Shown in pieces: positions 20,801 through 31,053 of a DNA stretch of 39,568 bases. This stretch comes from an uncultured Clostridium sp. (GTDB lineage Bacteria; Bacillota; Clostridia; TANB77; CAG-508). Both the position numbers and the translations under genes were made by a program. Below the pieces are notes generated by a model. That model was given only the letters and a program-made list of their open reading frames with translations, did not search any database and was not told the origin of the DNA. Location of the stretch: positions 1 through 39,568 of the forward strand of contig CAMMFK010000003.1 in the NCBI GenBank assembly GCA_946496115.1, written 5' to 3'. The stretch's first letter is position 1, and each line of letters begins with the position of its first letter.

Positions 20801-22033
20801 TTATGCTTTTTTCTTTCTAATTATCCAACCTTCTTCGCATTTCATTGGTAAATGCATTAATACTTTTTGTCCGTCTTTACCTGGATTAACATACTCTATT
20901 TCTTCTCCAGTTTCATCATTCCACATTTTATTAATTGTAAATTCTTCTACTTCTATTTTATATGGAATAATGATTTCCATTTTATCTCCAACTTGAAGTC
21001 TATTTTTTACTGCCAGTGTTGATTTATCCTCATTATACTCTACAACTTGTGCTGCATATTCGTAATTTGGATTATATTGTTTTCCTTCATACTCTTGGAA
21101 ATCTTTATTGTTTTTGTCGTCAAAGAAAAATGTTGTTAATCCTCTTGTTTTTGTTTTTTCAAGTTCTTTTAAATATTTTGTATAATCATAAGAATTTGGT
21201 GCTTTTACATAGTCATCTATAGCTGATCTATACACATTTACTACACTTGCTAAGTAATATTCTGACTTTAGTCTTCCTTCTATTTTTAAACTATTTACTC
21301 CCATATCTATTATTTCTGGAATTTGTTTTATTAAGCATAAATCTTTTGAAGAAAGTATATATGTTCCGTTTGTATCTGTTTCTACTGGCATTAAATTTCC
21401 CGGATTCTGTTTTTCTTCTAGGTATAAATTATATGCCCATCTACAACTTTGTGCGCAATCGCCTAAATTTGCATTTCTACAAGATAGAAAATCGCTTAAA
21501 TAACATCTTCCTGAATATGCCCAACAAATTGCACCATGTACAAATATTTCAGTTTCTAACCCTTGTGGAGTATTATCTATTAAATATTTTATTTGCTCTT
21601 TGTTCATCTCCCTTGAAAGTATTACTCTTTTTGCTCCATTCCTGTACCAAAAGTTAGCTGTGTGGCTACTTAAAGTATTTGCTTGAGTACTTATGTGTAT
21701 TGGAATATCTGGTGCTAGTTCTCTTATTAAATCTATTACTCCACCATCTGATGCTATTATTCCATCTACTGCTAGTTTATTTAGTATTTTCACTTGATTT
21801 GCTATTTCTTCATACATACTATCCTGTGCATATATGTTTATAGCGGCATATACTTTTTTGCCAATGTTATGTGCATATTTTATTGTATTAGCTAATTCTT
21901 CATTATCTACTTCTGCTCTGCTTCTTAGTGATAATGCTCCTGTTCCACAATAAATTGCATCTGCTCCATATTTGAATGCTACTTTTGCTTTTTCGTATGA
22001 ACCTGCTGGTGCTAATAATTCTGGTTTCTCCAT
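20801..22033 (-). CDS. Peptidase U32 family protein (TrhP/YegQ-like, tRNA hydroxylation)
   Basis: ELLAPAGSYEKAKVAFKYGADAIYCG, HGAICWAYSGRCYLSDF, NLGDCAQSCRWAYNLY, LKIEGRLKSEYYLASVV. Confidence 0.93.
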   Translation of the reverse strand: MEKPELLAPAGSYEKAKVAFKYGADAIYCGTGALSLRSRAEVDNEELANTIKYAHNIGKKVYAAINIYAQDSMYEEIANQVKILNKLAVDGIIASDGGVIDLIRELAPDIPIHISTQANTLSSHTANFWYRNGAKRVILSREMNKEQIKYLIDNTPQGLETEIFVHGAICWAYSGRCYLSDFLSCRNANLGDCAQSCRWAYNLYLEEKQNPGNLMPVETDTNGTYILSSKDLCLIKQIPEIIDMGVNSLKIEGRLKSEYYLASVVNVYRSAIDDYVKAPNSYDYTKYLKELEKTKTRGLTTFFFDDKNNKDFQEYEGKQYNPNYEYAAQVVEYNEDKSTLAVKNRLQVGDKMEIIIPYKIEVEEFTINKMWNDETGEEIEYVNPGKDGQKVLMHLPMKCEEGWIIRKKKA

Positions 22034-22055
22034 ATTTTTATTCCTTTCCTTTTTG

Positions 22056-22087
22056 AAAAACTAGGAGTTTTTGCTCCTAGTTTTTTT
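22056..22087 (-). terminator. Intrinsic terminator/hairpin downstream of the GGGtGRT gene
   Basis: 12-bp stem aaaaactaggag (22056-22067) / ctcctagttttt (22074-22085), directly after the stop at 22090. Confidence 0.75.
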
Positions 22088-22089
22088 AT

Positions 22090-23091
22090 TTATTTCATAC
22101 CTTCCTCAACTGCAACAGCTACTGCAACTGAAGCTCCAACCATTGGGTTATTACCCATTCCAATTAGTCCCATCATTTCAACGTGTGCTGGTACTGATGA
22201 AGAACCTGCAAATTGTGCATCTGAGTGCATTCTTCCCATAGTATCTGTCATACCATATGAAGCAGGACCTGCAGCCATATTATCTGGATGAAGTGTTCTT
22301 CCTGTTCCACCACCTGATGCAACTGAGAAATATTTTTTACCTAGCTCTAATCTTTCTTTTTTGTATGTTCCTGCAACTGGATGTTGGAATCTTGTTGGGT
22401 TTGTAGAGTTACCTGTTATAGATATATCTACATCTTCTAGCCACATTATAGCTACACCTTCTCTAACATCATTTGCACCATAGCATCTAACTTTACTTCT
22501 ATCTCCATTTGAGTAAGCGATTTCTTCTACAACATTAACTTTACCTGTGTAGTAGTCAAAATCTGTTTTTACATATGTAAATCCATTTACTCTTGAAATT
22601 ATTTGAGCTGCATCTTTTCCAAGACCATTTAATATAACTCTTAGAGGAGTTTTTCTAACTTTGTTAGCTGAATTTGCAATTCCAATTGCACCTTCTGCTG
22701 CTGCAAAACTTTCATGTCCTGCTAAGAATGCAAAGCATTTTGTGTCTTCTGATAATAGCATTGATGCTAAGTTTCCATGTCCTAATCCAACTTTTCTGTC
22801 ATCTGCAACTGAACCTGGAATACAGAATGCTTGCAGACCTTCTCCTATTGCTTTAGCTGCATCTGCTGCTTTTGTACAGCCTTTTTTTATAGCTATTGCT
22901 GCACCTAGAGTATATGCCCAACATGCATTTTCAAAGCAAATTGGTTGTACTCCTTTAACTATTTCATATGGATTAAATCCTTTATCTGTACATATTTTTA
23001 AAGCATCTTCAAAATCTTTTATTCCGTATTTTTCCATAACTGGTTTTATTTGATTTATTCTTCTTTCATAACTTTCAAATGTAACTGCCAT
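22090..23091 (-). CDS. GGGtGRT family protein (unknown function)
   Basis: Signature FSVASGGGTGRTLHPDNMAAGPASYGMTDTMGRMHSDAQFAGSSSVPAHVEMMGLIGMGNNPMVGASVAVAVAVEEGM. Confidence 0.9.
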   Translation of the reverse strand: MAVTFESYERRINQIKPVMEKYGIKDFEDALKICTDKGFNPYEIVKGVQPICFENACWAYTLGAAIAIKKGCTKAADAAKAIGEGLQAFCIPGSVADDRKVGLGHGNLASMLLSEDTKCFAFLAGHESFAAAEGAIGIANSANKVRKTPLRVILNGLGKDAAQIISRVNGFTYVKTDFDYYTGKVNVVEEIAYSNGDRSKVRCYGANDVREGVAIMWLEDVDISITGNSTNPTRFQHPVAGTYKKERLELGKKYFSVASGGGTGRTLHPDNMAAGPASYGMTDTMGRMHSDAQFAGSSSVPAHVEMMGLIGMGNNPMVGASVAVAVAVEEGMK

Positions 23092-23177
23092 TTTTATTCC
23101 TCCTAATTAATAATATTATTGTACACATTAATCATTTTTAATATAAGCAATTTATCAATTTTTTGCTCTCTATCAAA

Positions 23178-23201
23178 TTTTACGTTTTGGTCCGTCTCAA
23201 A
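23178..23201. repeat. REP-like half motif ttttacgttttggtccgtctcaaa
   Basis: Reverse complement ...gagacggaccaaaacgtaaaa matches half of the palindrome at 1664-1694. Confidence 0.6.
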
Positions 23202-23212
23202 TTTAAGATTTT

Positions 23213-23335
23213 AAACGAATTAAAAGTAGTATATTGCTAGGAAAACGAGTAAAAACTTTTGAGATTATACGCTTTTGTATATCGAAAAAGTTTTTGCGAT
23301 GTTTGACAACGCAAGATGCTACTTTTAATTCGTTT
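23213..23335. repeat. Long inverted-repeat element C (different class; AT-rich core)
   Basis: 17-bp perfect arms aaacgaattaaaagtag (23213-23229) / ctacttttaattcgttt (23319-23335); nested arms aaaaactttt / aaaaagttttt. Confidence 0.8.
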
Positions 23336-24028
23336 TTACTCTTTTCTTGGGTCAATCTTCTTAACTGCTTCATCAAATCTTCCATATGTTCCAGATGCTT
23401 TTTCTATAGCTTCCATTGGGTCCATACCCTTTTTGATGTTATCCATCATTTTTCCCATATGTACATATTTGTAACCAATAATTTGGTCATCTTTATCTAG
23501 TCCAAGTTCTACAATGTATCCTTCTGTTAATTGTAAATATCTTGGTCCTTTTAATGTGCTTGAGTAAATTGTTCCTACTTGTGATGTATGACCTTTTCCT
23601 AAGTCTTCTAATCCTGCTCCTACTGGAAGTCCTCCCTCTGAGAACGCTGTTTGTGTTCTTCCATATACTATTTGTAAGAATAATTCTCTCATTGCTGTAT
23701 TTATAGCATCACATACTAAGTCCGTATTTAATGCTTCTAGTATTGTTTTTCCTGTTAATATTTCTCCTGCCATAGCAGCTGAATGTGTCATTCCTGAACA
23801 TCCTATTGTTTCTATTAAAGCTTCTTGAATTACACCATCTTTTACATTAAGTGTTAATTTACAAGCTCCTTGTTGTGGTGCACACCAGCCAACACCATGT
23901 GTTAAGCCTGAAATATCTTTTATTTCACTTGCTTTAACCCATTTTCCTTCTTCTGGTATTGGTGCAGGTCCATGATTCACACCTTTTTTAACTACACACA
24001 TGTCTTCTAGTTCTTTTGAATAGTTCAT
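23336..24028 (-). CDS. NifU/IscU-like iron-sulfur cluster assembly scaffold protein
   Basis: GWCAPQQGACKLTLNVKDGVIQEALIETIGCSGMTHSAAMAGEILTGKTILEALNTDLVCDAI; conserved Cys positions. Confidence 0.85.
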   Translation of the reverse strand: MNYSKELEDMCVVKKGVNHGPAPIPEEGKWVKASEIKDISGLTHGVGWCAPQQGACKLTLNVKDGVIQEALIETIGCSGMTHSAAMAGEILTGKTILEALNTDLVCDAINTAMRELFLQIVYGRTQTAFSEGGLPVGAGLEDLGKGHTSQVGTIYSSTLKGPRYLQLTEGYIVELGLDKDDQIIGYKYVHMGKMMDNIKKGMDPMEAIEKASGTYGRFDEAVKKIDPRKE

Positions 24029-24102
24029 TTTGTTTTCCTCCTTGTTTTTTATGATTATTGTATTTTTACAATCTTTAATAAGATTGCGTAAAATTTACTA
24101 TT

Positions 24103-24846
24103 TTAATATTTTAAAATTGGATTTTTTACCTGTAAATTTATGTTATCATCAAACCCATCTTTTTTTCCTATTTCAATTTTATTAATTTTTGATTTTTCAA
24201 ATTCCAATTTTCTATTTTTTTCAAATTTAAAATCTGTCGTTTCATTTATCTTTTCAACATTTATTTCATACGCTTCTTGTTTTTGGAACTTTTCCCAAGG
24301 CTTTTTTAATATTTCGCTTTGAACATTCTGATTTTCATTTATATATATTCCTTCAGTATAAACAAATGGTTTTTCACTTTCTTCTTGATAATATTTAATT
24401 AAATTTTGCTCTTTTCTGTTCATACTTTCTATAGGTGTATGTAAATATTTATATTCCCAATATATATGTCTTTGTTCATCTGTGTATAATGAATGTCTTA
24501 GGTCATTGAAATTATATTCAACAGTAAATAAACAATTTACTATGCTTATTGTAACATTAGTCCATTTTCTTACAGCTAAATTATTTAGCTCTTTTATTTT
24601 TTCATACAATCTACTTAACAGTATATTGTATTGTTCCTCGTCTATTCCAAATTTTCTTGCTACTTCATAACAATTTATAGCTTTTGTTTTTAATAAAGTT
24701 TTTTTAGGGAAGTAATAGAAGTACATTTCTCCTCTGCCATTTATTACAGAGGCATAAAGATATATGCTTTCCCATTTTTCAGGTATTAAGCTAAAAAGCA
24801 TATTTTGCATTTCTTTATATATCTTTTGCACTTCTTTTGCTGGCAA
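24103..24846 (-). CDS. YezG/DUF600-like immunity-family protein with C-terminal extension (TTG start proposed; ORF track extends to 24900)
   Basis: MLFSLIPEKWESIYLYASVINGRGEMYFYYFPK ... WTNVTISI ... FNDLRHSLYTDEQRHIYWEYKYLHTPIESMNRKEQNLIKYYQEE; RBS ggaggtggagctaTTGCCAGCAAAA. Confidence 0.75.
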   Translation of the reverse strand: MPAKEVQKIYKEMQNMLFSLIPEKWESIYLYASVINGRGEMYFYYFPKKTLLKTKAINCYEVARKFGIDEEQYNILLSRLYEKIKELNNLAVRKWTNVTISIVNCLFTVEYNFNDLRHSLYTDEQRHIYWEYKYLHTPIESMNRKEQNLIKYYQEESEKPFVYTEGIYINENQNVQSEILKKPWEKFQKQEAYEINVEKINETTDFKFEKNRKLEFEKSKINKIEIGKKDGFDDNINLQVKNPILKY

Positions 24847-24913
24847 TAGCTCCACCTCCCCTAAATACTTTTTTACTACATATTTTAGACAAATTGCCAA
24901 GACAAACTTTTAA

Positions 24914-26431
24914 TTATCTTACAAGTAAACTTTCTCCTGTCATTTCTGCTGGTTTTTCTAATCCCATCATATCTAGCATTGTTGGTGCTAAATCTGCAAG
25001 TTTACCATTTTTTATTTTTACATTTTCCATTCCATATAATATTAGTGGAACAGGATTTGTTGTATGTGATGTAAATGGTTCACCTGTTTTATAATCTATC
25101 ATTTGCTCTGCATTTCCATGGTCTGCTGTAATTAATGCTTTTCCTTCATGTTTGCTTAGTGCATCTATTATTTTTCCAACACATTCATCTACTGCTTCAA
25201 TTGCTTTTTCAGCAGCTTCTAAATTTCCTGTGTGTCCAACCATGTCTGGATTTGCAAAGTTTAAAATAATTGTATCATATTTTTCTGAATTTATTGCATC
25301 TACAACTTTTTCAGTTACTTCATACGCACTCATTTCAGGTTTCATATCATATGTTTCTACTTTTGGTGAAGGTACTAATATTCTATCTTCTCCTTTGAAA
25401 GGTTGTTCCTTTCCACCATTGAAGAAGAATGTAACATGTGCATATTTTTCTGTTTCTGCAATTCTAAGTTGTGTCATTCCTTTGCTACTTACATATTCAC
25501 CATAAGTATTTTTTAAGTCCTCTTGTTTAAATGCAATGTGTACATTTGGCATTGTTGCGTCATATTCAGTCATTGTTACAAAGTATAAATTCATTTTCTT
25601 TGTTTCAAATCCGTCAAATTTTGGATCAACTAATGCTCTTGTTATTTGTCTTGCTCTGTCTGGTCTAAAGTTGAAGAATATTACTGAATCTCCATCTTCA
25701 ATTTTTGCACCATTTCCAATTACAGCTGGTACAACAAATTCATCAAACACTTCTTTTTGGTAAGAGCTTTCTATTGCTTCTGTTGCAGTAGTATATTTTT
25801 CTCCTTCTGCATATACTAGTGCATCATAGCATTTTTTAACTCTTTCCCATCTTTTATCTCTATCCATTGCATAGAATCTTCCTGAAAGAGTAGCTATTTT
25901 TCCAATTCCTTTTTCTTTCATTTTTTCTTCCAACTTTTGAATATACCCTTCTGCTGATGCTGGAAGTGTATCTCTTCCATCTAAGAAACAATGTACATAC
26001 ACATTTTCGAAATCTTTTCTTTTTGCAAGTTCTAATAATGCATATAAATGTCTTTGATGACTGTGTACTCCACCGTCTGAAAGTAGTCCCATAATGTGTA
26101 ATTTAGAATTATTTTTCTTGCAATTTTCAATAGCTTCTGTAAATTCTTTTATACTAAAGAAATCTCCTTCTTCTATTGATTTTGTTATTCGAGTTAAGTC
26201 TTGATAAACAATTCTTCCTGCACCAATATTAGTATGACCTACTTCTGAATTTCCCATTTGTCCCTCTGGAAGTCCAACACTTGGTCCACTTGCATATACT
26301 TCTGCTGTTGGACATGTCATCATTAGTTTGTCAATATTAGGCTTCTTTGCGTTTGCAACAGCATTACCTTCTTTGTTAGGATTTTTACCAAAGCCGTCTA
26401 ATATCATTAGCATTGTTACTTTCTTACTCAT
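24914..26431 (-). CDS. gpmI: 2,3-bisphosphoglycerate-independent phosphoglycerate mutase
   Basis: [58 protein letters not shown]. Confidence 0.97.
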   Translation of the reverse strand: MSKKVTMLMILDGFGKNPNKEGNAVANAKKPNIDKLMMTCPTAEVYASGPSVGLPEGQMGNSEVGHTNIGAGRIVYQDLTRITKSIEEGDFFSIKEFTEAIENCKKNNSKLHIMGLLSDGGVHSHQRHLYALLELAKRKDFENVYVHCFLDGRDTLPASAEGYIQKLEEKMKEKGIGKIATLSGRFYAMDRDKRWERVKKCYDALVYAEGEKYTTATEAIESSYQKEVFDEFVVPAVIGNGAKIEDGDSVIFFNFRPDRARQITRALVDPKFDGFETKKMNLYFVTMTEYDATMPNVHIAFKQEDLKNTYGEYVSSKGMTQLRIAETEKYAHVTFFFNGGKEQPFKGEDRILVPSPKVETYDMKPEMSAYEVTEKVVDAINSEKYDTIILNFANPDMVGHTGNLEAAEKAIEAVDECVGKIIDALSKHEGKALITADHGNAEQMIDYKTGEPFTSHTTNPVPLILYGMENVKIKNGKLADLAPTMLDMMGLEKPAEMTGESLLVR

Positions 26432-26501
26432 TTTTTACCATCCTTTTCTTTTAATTCGTCTGAAAAAACTTTGTCAATTCTTAATTAAAATTTTTCCAAC
26501 C

Positions 26502-26646
26502 CCCAATATACATTCTTCCACATTTCACTGCGCAGGTCGCTATTTGCTCCAGCTTGCACGCTACACTCTGCAGTTCTACTTAGTTAAAGTCATAAATGCT
26601 CGCGCTGCAACCGTTCGCTGAAATGTTCCAGAATATATATTGTGGC
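26502..26646. repeat. MITE-like intergenic element D
   Basis: Left ccccaatatacattcttccacatttcactgcgcaggtcgct; right cgctgaaatgttccagaatatatattgtggc is its imperfect inverse; shares ttctacttagttaaagtc..aaatgctcgcgct with element F. Confidence 0.82.
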
Positions 26647-26660
26647 ATTTAGCATAATTT

Positions 26661-27416
26661 TTATTTCTTGTCAAAATTGACTATCTTTTCGAAGCTGTCT
26701 ACTTTTAGACTTGCTCCACCTACTAGACCTCCGTCTATATCTGACATTGAAAATAATTCTTTTGCATTTTCTGGTTTTACACTTCCGCCATACAAAATAA
26801 TTAATTCTTCTGATACAGCTTCACCATAAAGTTCTTTTATTTTGTTTCTTATTTGTTTAATACTATTATTTGCATCTTTTGATGTAGCTGTTTTACCAGT
26901 TCCAATTGCCCAAATAGGCTCATAAGCTATTATTGTATTCTTTACTTCTTCATTTGTCAAGTTTAAAGTCGCTTTTTCTACTTGAGAAGTTATGACTTTT
27001 TCAGTTTCATTTGCTACTCTTTGCTCTAATGTTTCACCAACACAAACTATTGGTTTTAGTCCTTCATTCAAAGAAGCTTTTAATTTTAAATTAACTGTTT
27101 CATCAGTTTCTGCAAAATATTGTCTTCTTTCTGAATGTCCTATAATAACATATTCTGTATTTATTGATTTAAGCATTTTAGGTGATACTTCTCCTGTGTA
27201 TGCCCCAGATTCTTTATAGAATACATTTTGTGCACCTATATGAATATTTGTTTCTTGCACTGTTAATAGTGAATAAAATAAATCTGTATATGGAACACAT
27301 AAAATTACTTCATTTTTTGTGTCTTTAACCATTGGTGCTAAATTTGTAATGAATTCTATTGCTTCATTAGGAAGCATATTCATTTTCCAGTTTCCAGCGA
27401 TAACTTTTTTTCTCAT
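26661..27416 (-). CDS. tpiA: Triosephosphate isomerase
   Basis: AGNWKMNM, GHSERRQYFAETDE, AYEPIWAIGTGKTAT, ILYGGSVKPENA, GGLVGGASL. Confidence 0.97.
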   Translation of the reverse strand: MRKKVIAGNWKMNMLPNEAIEFITNLAPMVKDTKNEVILCVPYTDLFYSLLTVQETNIHIGAQNVFYKESGAYTGEVSPKMLKSINTEYVIIGHSERRQYFAETDETVNLKLKASLNEGLKPIVCVGETLEQRVANETEKVITSQVEKATLNLTNEEVKNTIIAYEPIWAIGTGKTATSKDANNSIKQIRNKIKELYGEAVSEELIILYGGSVKPENAKELFSMSDIDGGLVGGASLKVDSFEKIVNFDKK

Positions 27417-27460
27417 AAGACCTCCTCATCACTATTCATAACTTAAGAAATTTGTTCTAA

Positions 27461-27590
27461 TTTCAATATAAATTCTTTCACATTTCACTTCGCGGTTCGC
27501 TCGTTCAGACCTCGCTCAGCGCTCGCACGCTGTGCTTAAGCTCCTACGTCGCCTACGCTCGCTCGAAATGTTCAAGAACATATATTGAAA
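27461..27590. repeat. MITE-like intergenic element E
   Basis: Left tttcaatataaattctttcacatttcacttcgcggttcgctcg; right cgaaatgttcaagaacatatattgaaa. Confidence 0.82.
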
Positions 27591-27601
27591 ACTACGAATT
27601 G

Positions 27602-28789
27602 TTATTTGTCCTGAATACATTCAATTCCTGGTAATTTTTTACCTTCAATAAATTCTAGTGATGCTCCACCACCAGTAGAGATATGAGACATTTTATCTGC
27701 TAATCCTGCTTTTGTTACAGCAGCTGCTGAATCTCCTCCACCAATTATTGTTGTGCAATCAGTTAAATTTGCTAAGCAATTTGCAATTGCATTTGTTCCA
27801 ACTGCGAATTGGTCAAATTCAAATAATCCAACTGGACCATTCCATAATACTGTTTTAGCTTTTTGAAGTTCTTCAGTATATAGTTTGATTGTTTCTGGGC
27901 CTATATCAAATCCTTCCCATCCATCTGGTATTTCTGAATATTTTACTACTTTACTTTCTGTATCTGGTTTAAATTCTTTTCCTATTTTATTGTCTAATGG
28001 TAAAAGCATTTTTACACCTTTATCTTTAGCTTTTTGCATTAAACTCTTTGCTAGGTCTAGCTTGTCCAACTCACAAACTGAATTTCCAACACCATATCCC
28101 ATTGATTTGTAGAATGTGTAAGCCATTCCTCCACCAATTAATAATGTATCAACTTTTTCTAGTAAGCTGTCTATAACACCAATTTTATCAGATACTTTCT
28201 TTCCACCTAATATTGCAACAAATGGTCTTACAGGATTGTTTAAAGCATCTCCCAAAGCTTTTAATTCTTTTTCAATTAAGAATCCACAAGCTGATGGTAA
28301 ATATTTAGCAACTCCTGCTGTTGATGAATGTGCTCTATGACATGTTCCAAATGCATCATTTACATATATATCTGCTAAAGATGCAAATTCTTGACTTAGT
28401 GTATCATCGTTTTTCTCTTCTCTTGGGTCAAATCTAACATTTTCTAGAAGTACAACATCTCCTTCTTTCATATTGCTTGTTAGTTCTTTTGCACTTGGTC
28501 CTGTAACATCTTGTGCAAGTTTTACTTCTTTTCCAAGCTCTTTTGATAATTCTTTTGCAACAGGGGCTAAAGAAAATTCTTTCTTTACCTCACCCTTTGG
28601 TCTTCCTAAATGTGAGCATAATATTAACTTTGCGTTATGCTCTAATAAATATTTAATTGTTGGAAGTGCTGCTACTATTCTTGTTTTGTCTGTGATATTT
28701 AAGCTTTCATCTAGTGGAACGTTAAAATCACATCTAAGTAAAACTTTCTTTCCATTTACATCAATATCTCTAATAGTTACTTTACTCAT
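27602..28789 (-). CDS. pgk: Phosphoglycerate kinase
   Basis: [67 protein letters not shown]. Confidence 0.97.
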   Translation of the reverse strand: MSKVTIRDIDVNGKKVLLRCDFNVPLDESLNITDKTRIVAALPTIKYLLEHNAKLILCSHLGRPKGEVKKEFSLAPVAKELSKELGKEVKLAQDVTGPSAKELTSNMKEGDVVLLENVRFDPREEKNDDTLSQEFASLADIYVNDAFGTCHRAHSSTAGVAKYLPSACGFLIEKELKALGDALNNPVRPFVAILGGKKVSDKIGVIDSLLEKVDTLLIGGGMAYTFYKSMGYGVGNSVCELDKLDLAKSLMQKAKDKGVKMLLPLDNKIGKEFKPDTESKVVKYSEIPDGWEGFDIGPETIKLYTEELQKAKTVLWNGPVGLFEFDQFAVGTNAIANCLANLTDCTTIIGGGDSAAAVTKAGLADKMSHISTGGGASLEFIEGKKLPGIECIQDK

Positions 28790-28979
28790 AAAATACCTTC
28801 TTTCCTAGGAATTATATTATCTCCTATACGCTATTTGAATTGCTATTTTATTTTTAAATTTACAAATTAACTTTTATTATGTAATCATATTTAAAAATTG
28901 TATAATAACATAGCAATCCCTTTTTTAGCATTACTATTTTATATCAAAATTGCTAAGTTTTCAATAGTTTTCAGAAAAA

Positions 28980-29023
28980 AAGCAAAGCAGGGAAAGAAGT
29001 TTCCCCCTTTCCCTGCTTTGCTT
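28980..29023 (-). terminator. Strong intrinsic terminator of the 71-aa ORF
   Basis: 16-bp perfect stem aagcaaagcagggaaa (28980-28995) / tttccctgctttgctt (29008-29023) with an A-run at 28975-28980 (T-run on the minus strand). Confidence 0.85.
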
Positions 29024-29237
29024 AGAAGTCATAGCCGTACTCGCTTTTTATGTAATCGCAAGCGGCGACTCTTTCCTGTTGATTGATGCGCCCTTCTCTT
29101 TGGGCATTGTCGAGAGTGTTTAACACAATTTCGACAACGAGATAGGAAGGTGCACCTTGCATATCGCTCAGAGCCCAGTCGAGCTCACCCTTGATTGAAT
29201 CAAGGTTTTCCGGGCGTACTGCATTTTTTTCTGGCAT
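29022..29237 (-). CDS. Small orphan protein (71 aa), compositionally atypical
   Basis: Intact ORF with RBS (aaaaggaggtaactt ATG) and a dedicated terminator; visibly G+C-richer codon usage than its neighbours. Confidence 0.75.
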   Translation of the reverse strand: MPEKNAVRPENLDSIKGELDWALSDMQGAPSYLVVEIVLNTLDNAQREGRINQQERVAACDYIKSEYGYDF

Positions 29238-29317
29238 AAGTTACCTCCTTTTGCCATTGTGTTTTCAACGTATACATATATATTATATCAAATTTACATA
29301 ATTTTGTCAATTTTAAA

Positions 29318-30361
<1,044 letters not shown>

Positions 30362-30580
30362 TTATTATGAAAATTTATTTTTTTAAAAGTATTTAAGCAA
30401 CTACTTTTATAAATGTTTTATTTTCATTTCAAGCAAAATCATTTTATAACAAAAAAGAACACATTTCAAGTGTTCTTTAGAATTTGTATTATTATTTTCA
30501 AAAATTATCCATTTTATGCATATCAAAGCAAATGAATTATATTTATGTTTTAATTTATCCATAACAAAATAATTTAAATA

Positions 30581-30829
30581 TTATAAAGAAATTTTTACAT
30601 CTTGTGATTCTTCATTTCTATAGCTATTTGGTCTTAAATGAAAACCTTTATCAAAATAAATTTCTTGTGTCCAAAAATCACGTACTTCTTTAAAAACTTT
30701 TTCTTGTTTTGGTGATAATTCTACTACTATGTCTTGAAACAAATAGTTTTTAAAGCTTGTCCAAGGGCTTATTTTCGCAGGCACTTGTGTATATACAGAA
30801 GAATTTTTTTCATTTTCATTATTTTCCAT
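30581..30829 (-). CDS. Small hypothetical protein (82 aa)
   Basis: Intact ORF with good RBS (aaaggaggagtaaaac ATG); no family recognised. Confidence 0.65.
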   Translation of the reverse strand: MENNENEKNSSVYTQVPAKISPWTSFKNYLFQDIVVELSPKQEKVFKEVRDFWTQEIYFDKGFHLRPNSYRNEESQDVKISL

Positions 30830-30956
30830 GTTTTACTCCTCCTTTGTTACTCTATTCATAGTATATTTTTACTATACTACATCTATTTAAAATTGGCAAG
30901 TAATTTTCTTATTTTTTATATTACATTTTTGTTACAAAAGTTAATTATTTATGCAA

Positions 30957-30982
30957 AAAAATGCGGAAGAATGTATATTGCA
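30957..30982. repeat. Solo arm of the MITE-like family (element G)
   Basis: aaatgcggaagaatgtatattg is identical to the right inner arm of element B; no partner arm nearby. Confidence 0.7.
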
Positions 30983-31003
30983 AGTTTTTTTATCTTCAAT
31001 ATC

Positions 31004-31031
31004 TTGTTTAATATTCTTTTTGTGATATAAT
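31004..31031 (+). promoter_or_regulatory. SigA-type promoter of the deoD-like gene
   Basis: TTGTTT - 16 bp - TATAAT, followed by the aaaggagtg RBS. Confidence 0.55.
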
Positions 31032-31053
31032 CATCAAAAAAAGGAGTGATTGT

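Noticed and set aside
23203-23500. ORFs 23203..23385 (-) and 23234..23500 (+) in element C
   Set aside because: Fall within an inverted repeat and the NifU-like CDS; no RBS or motif.
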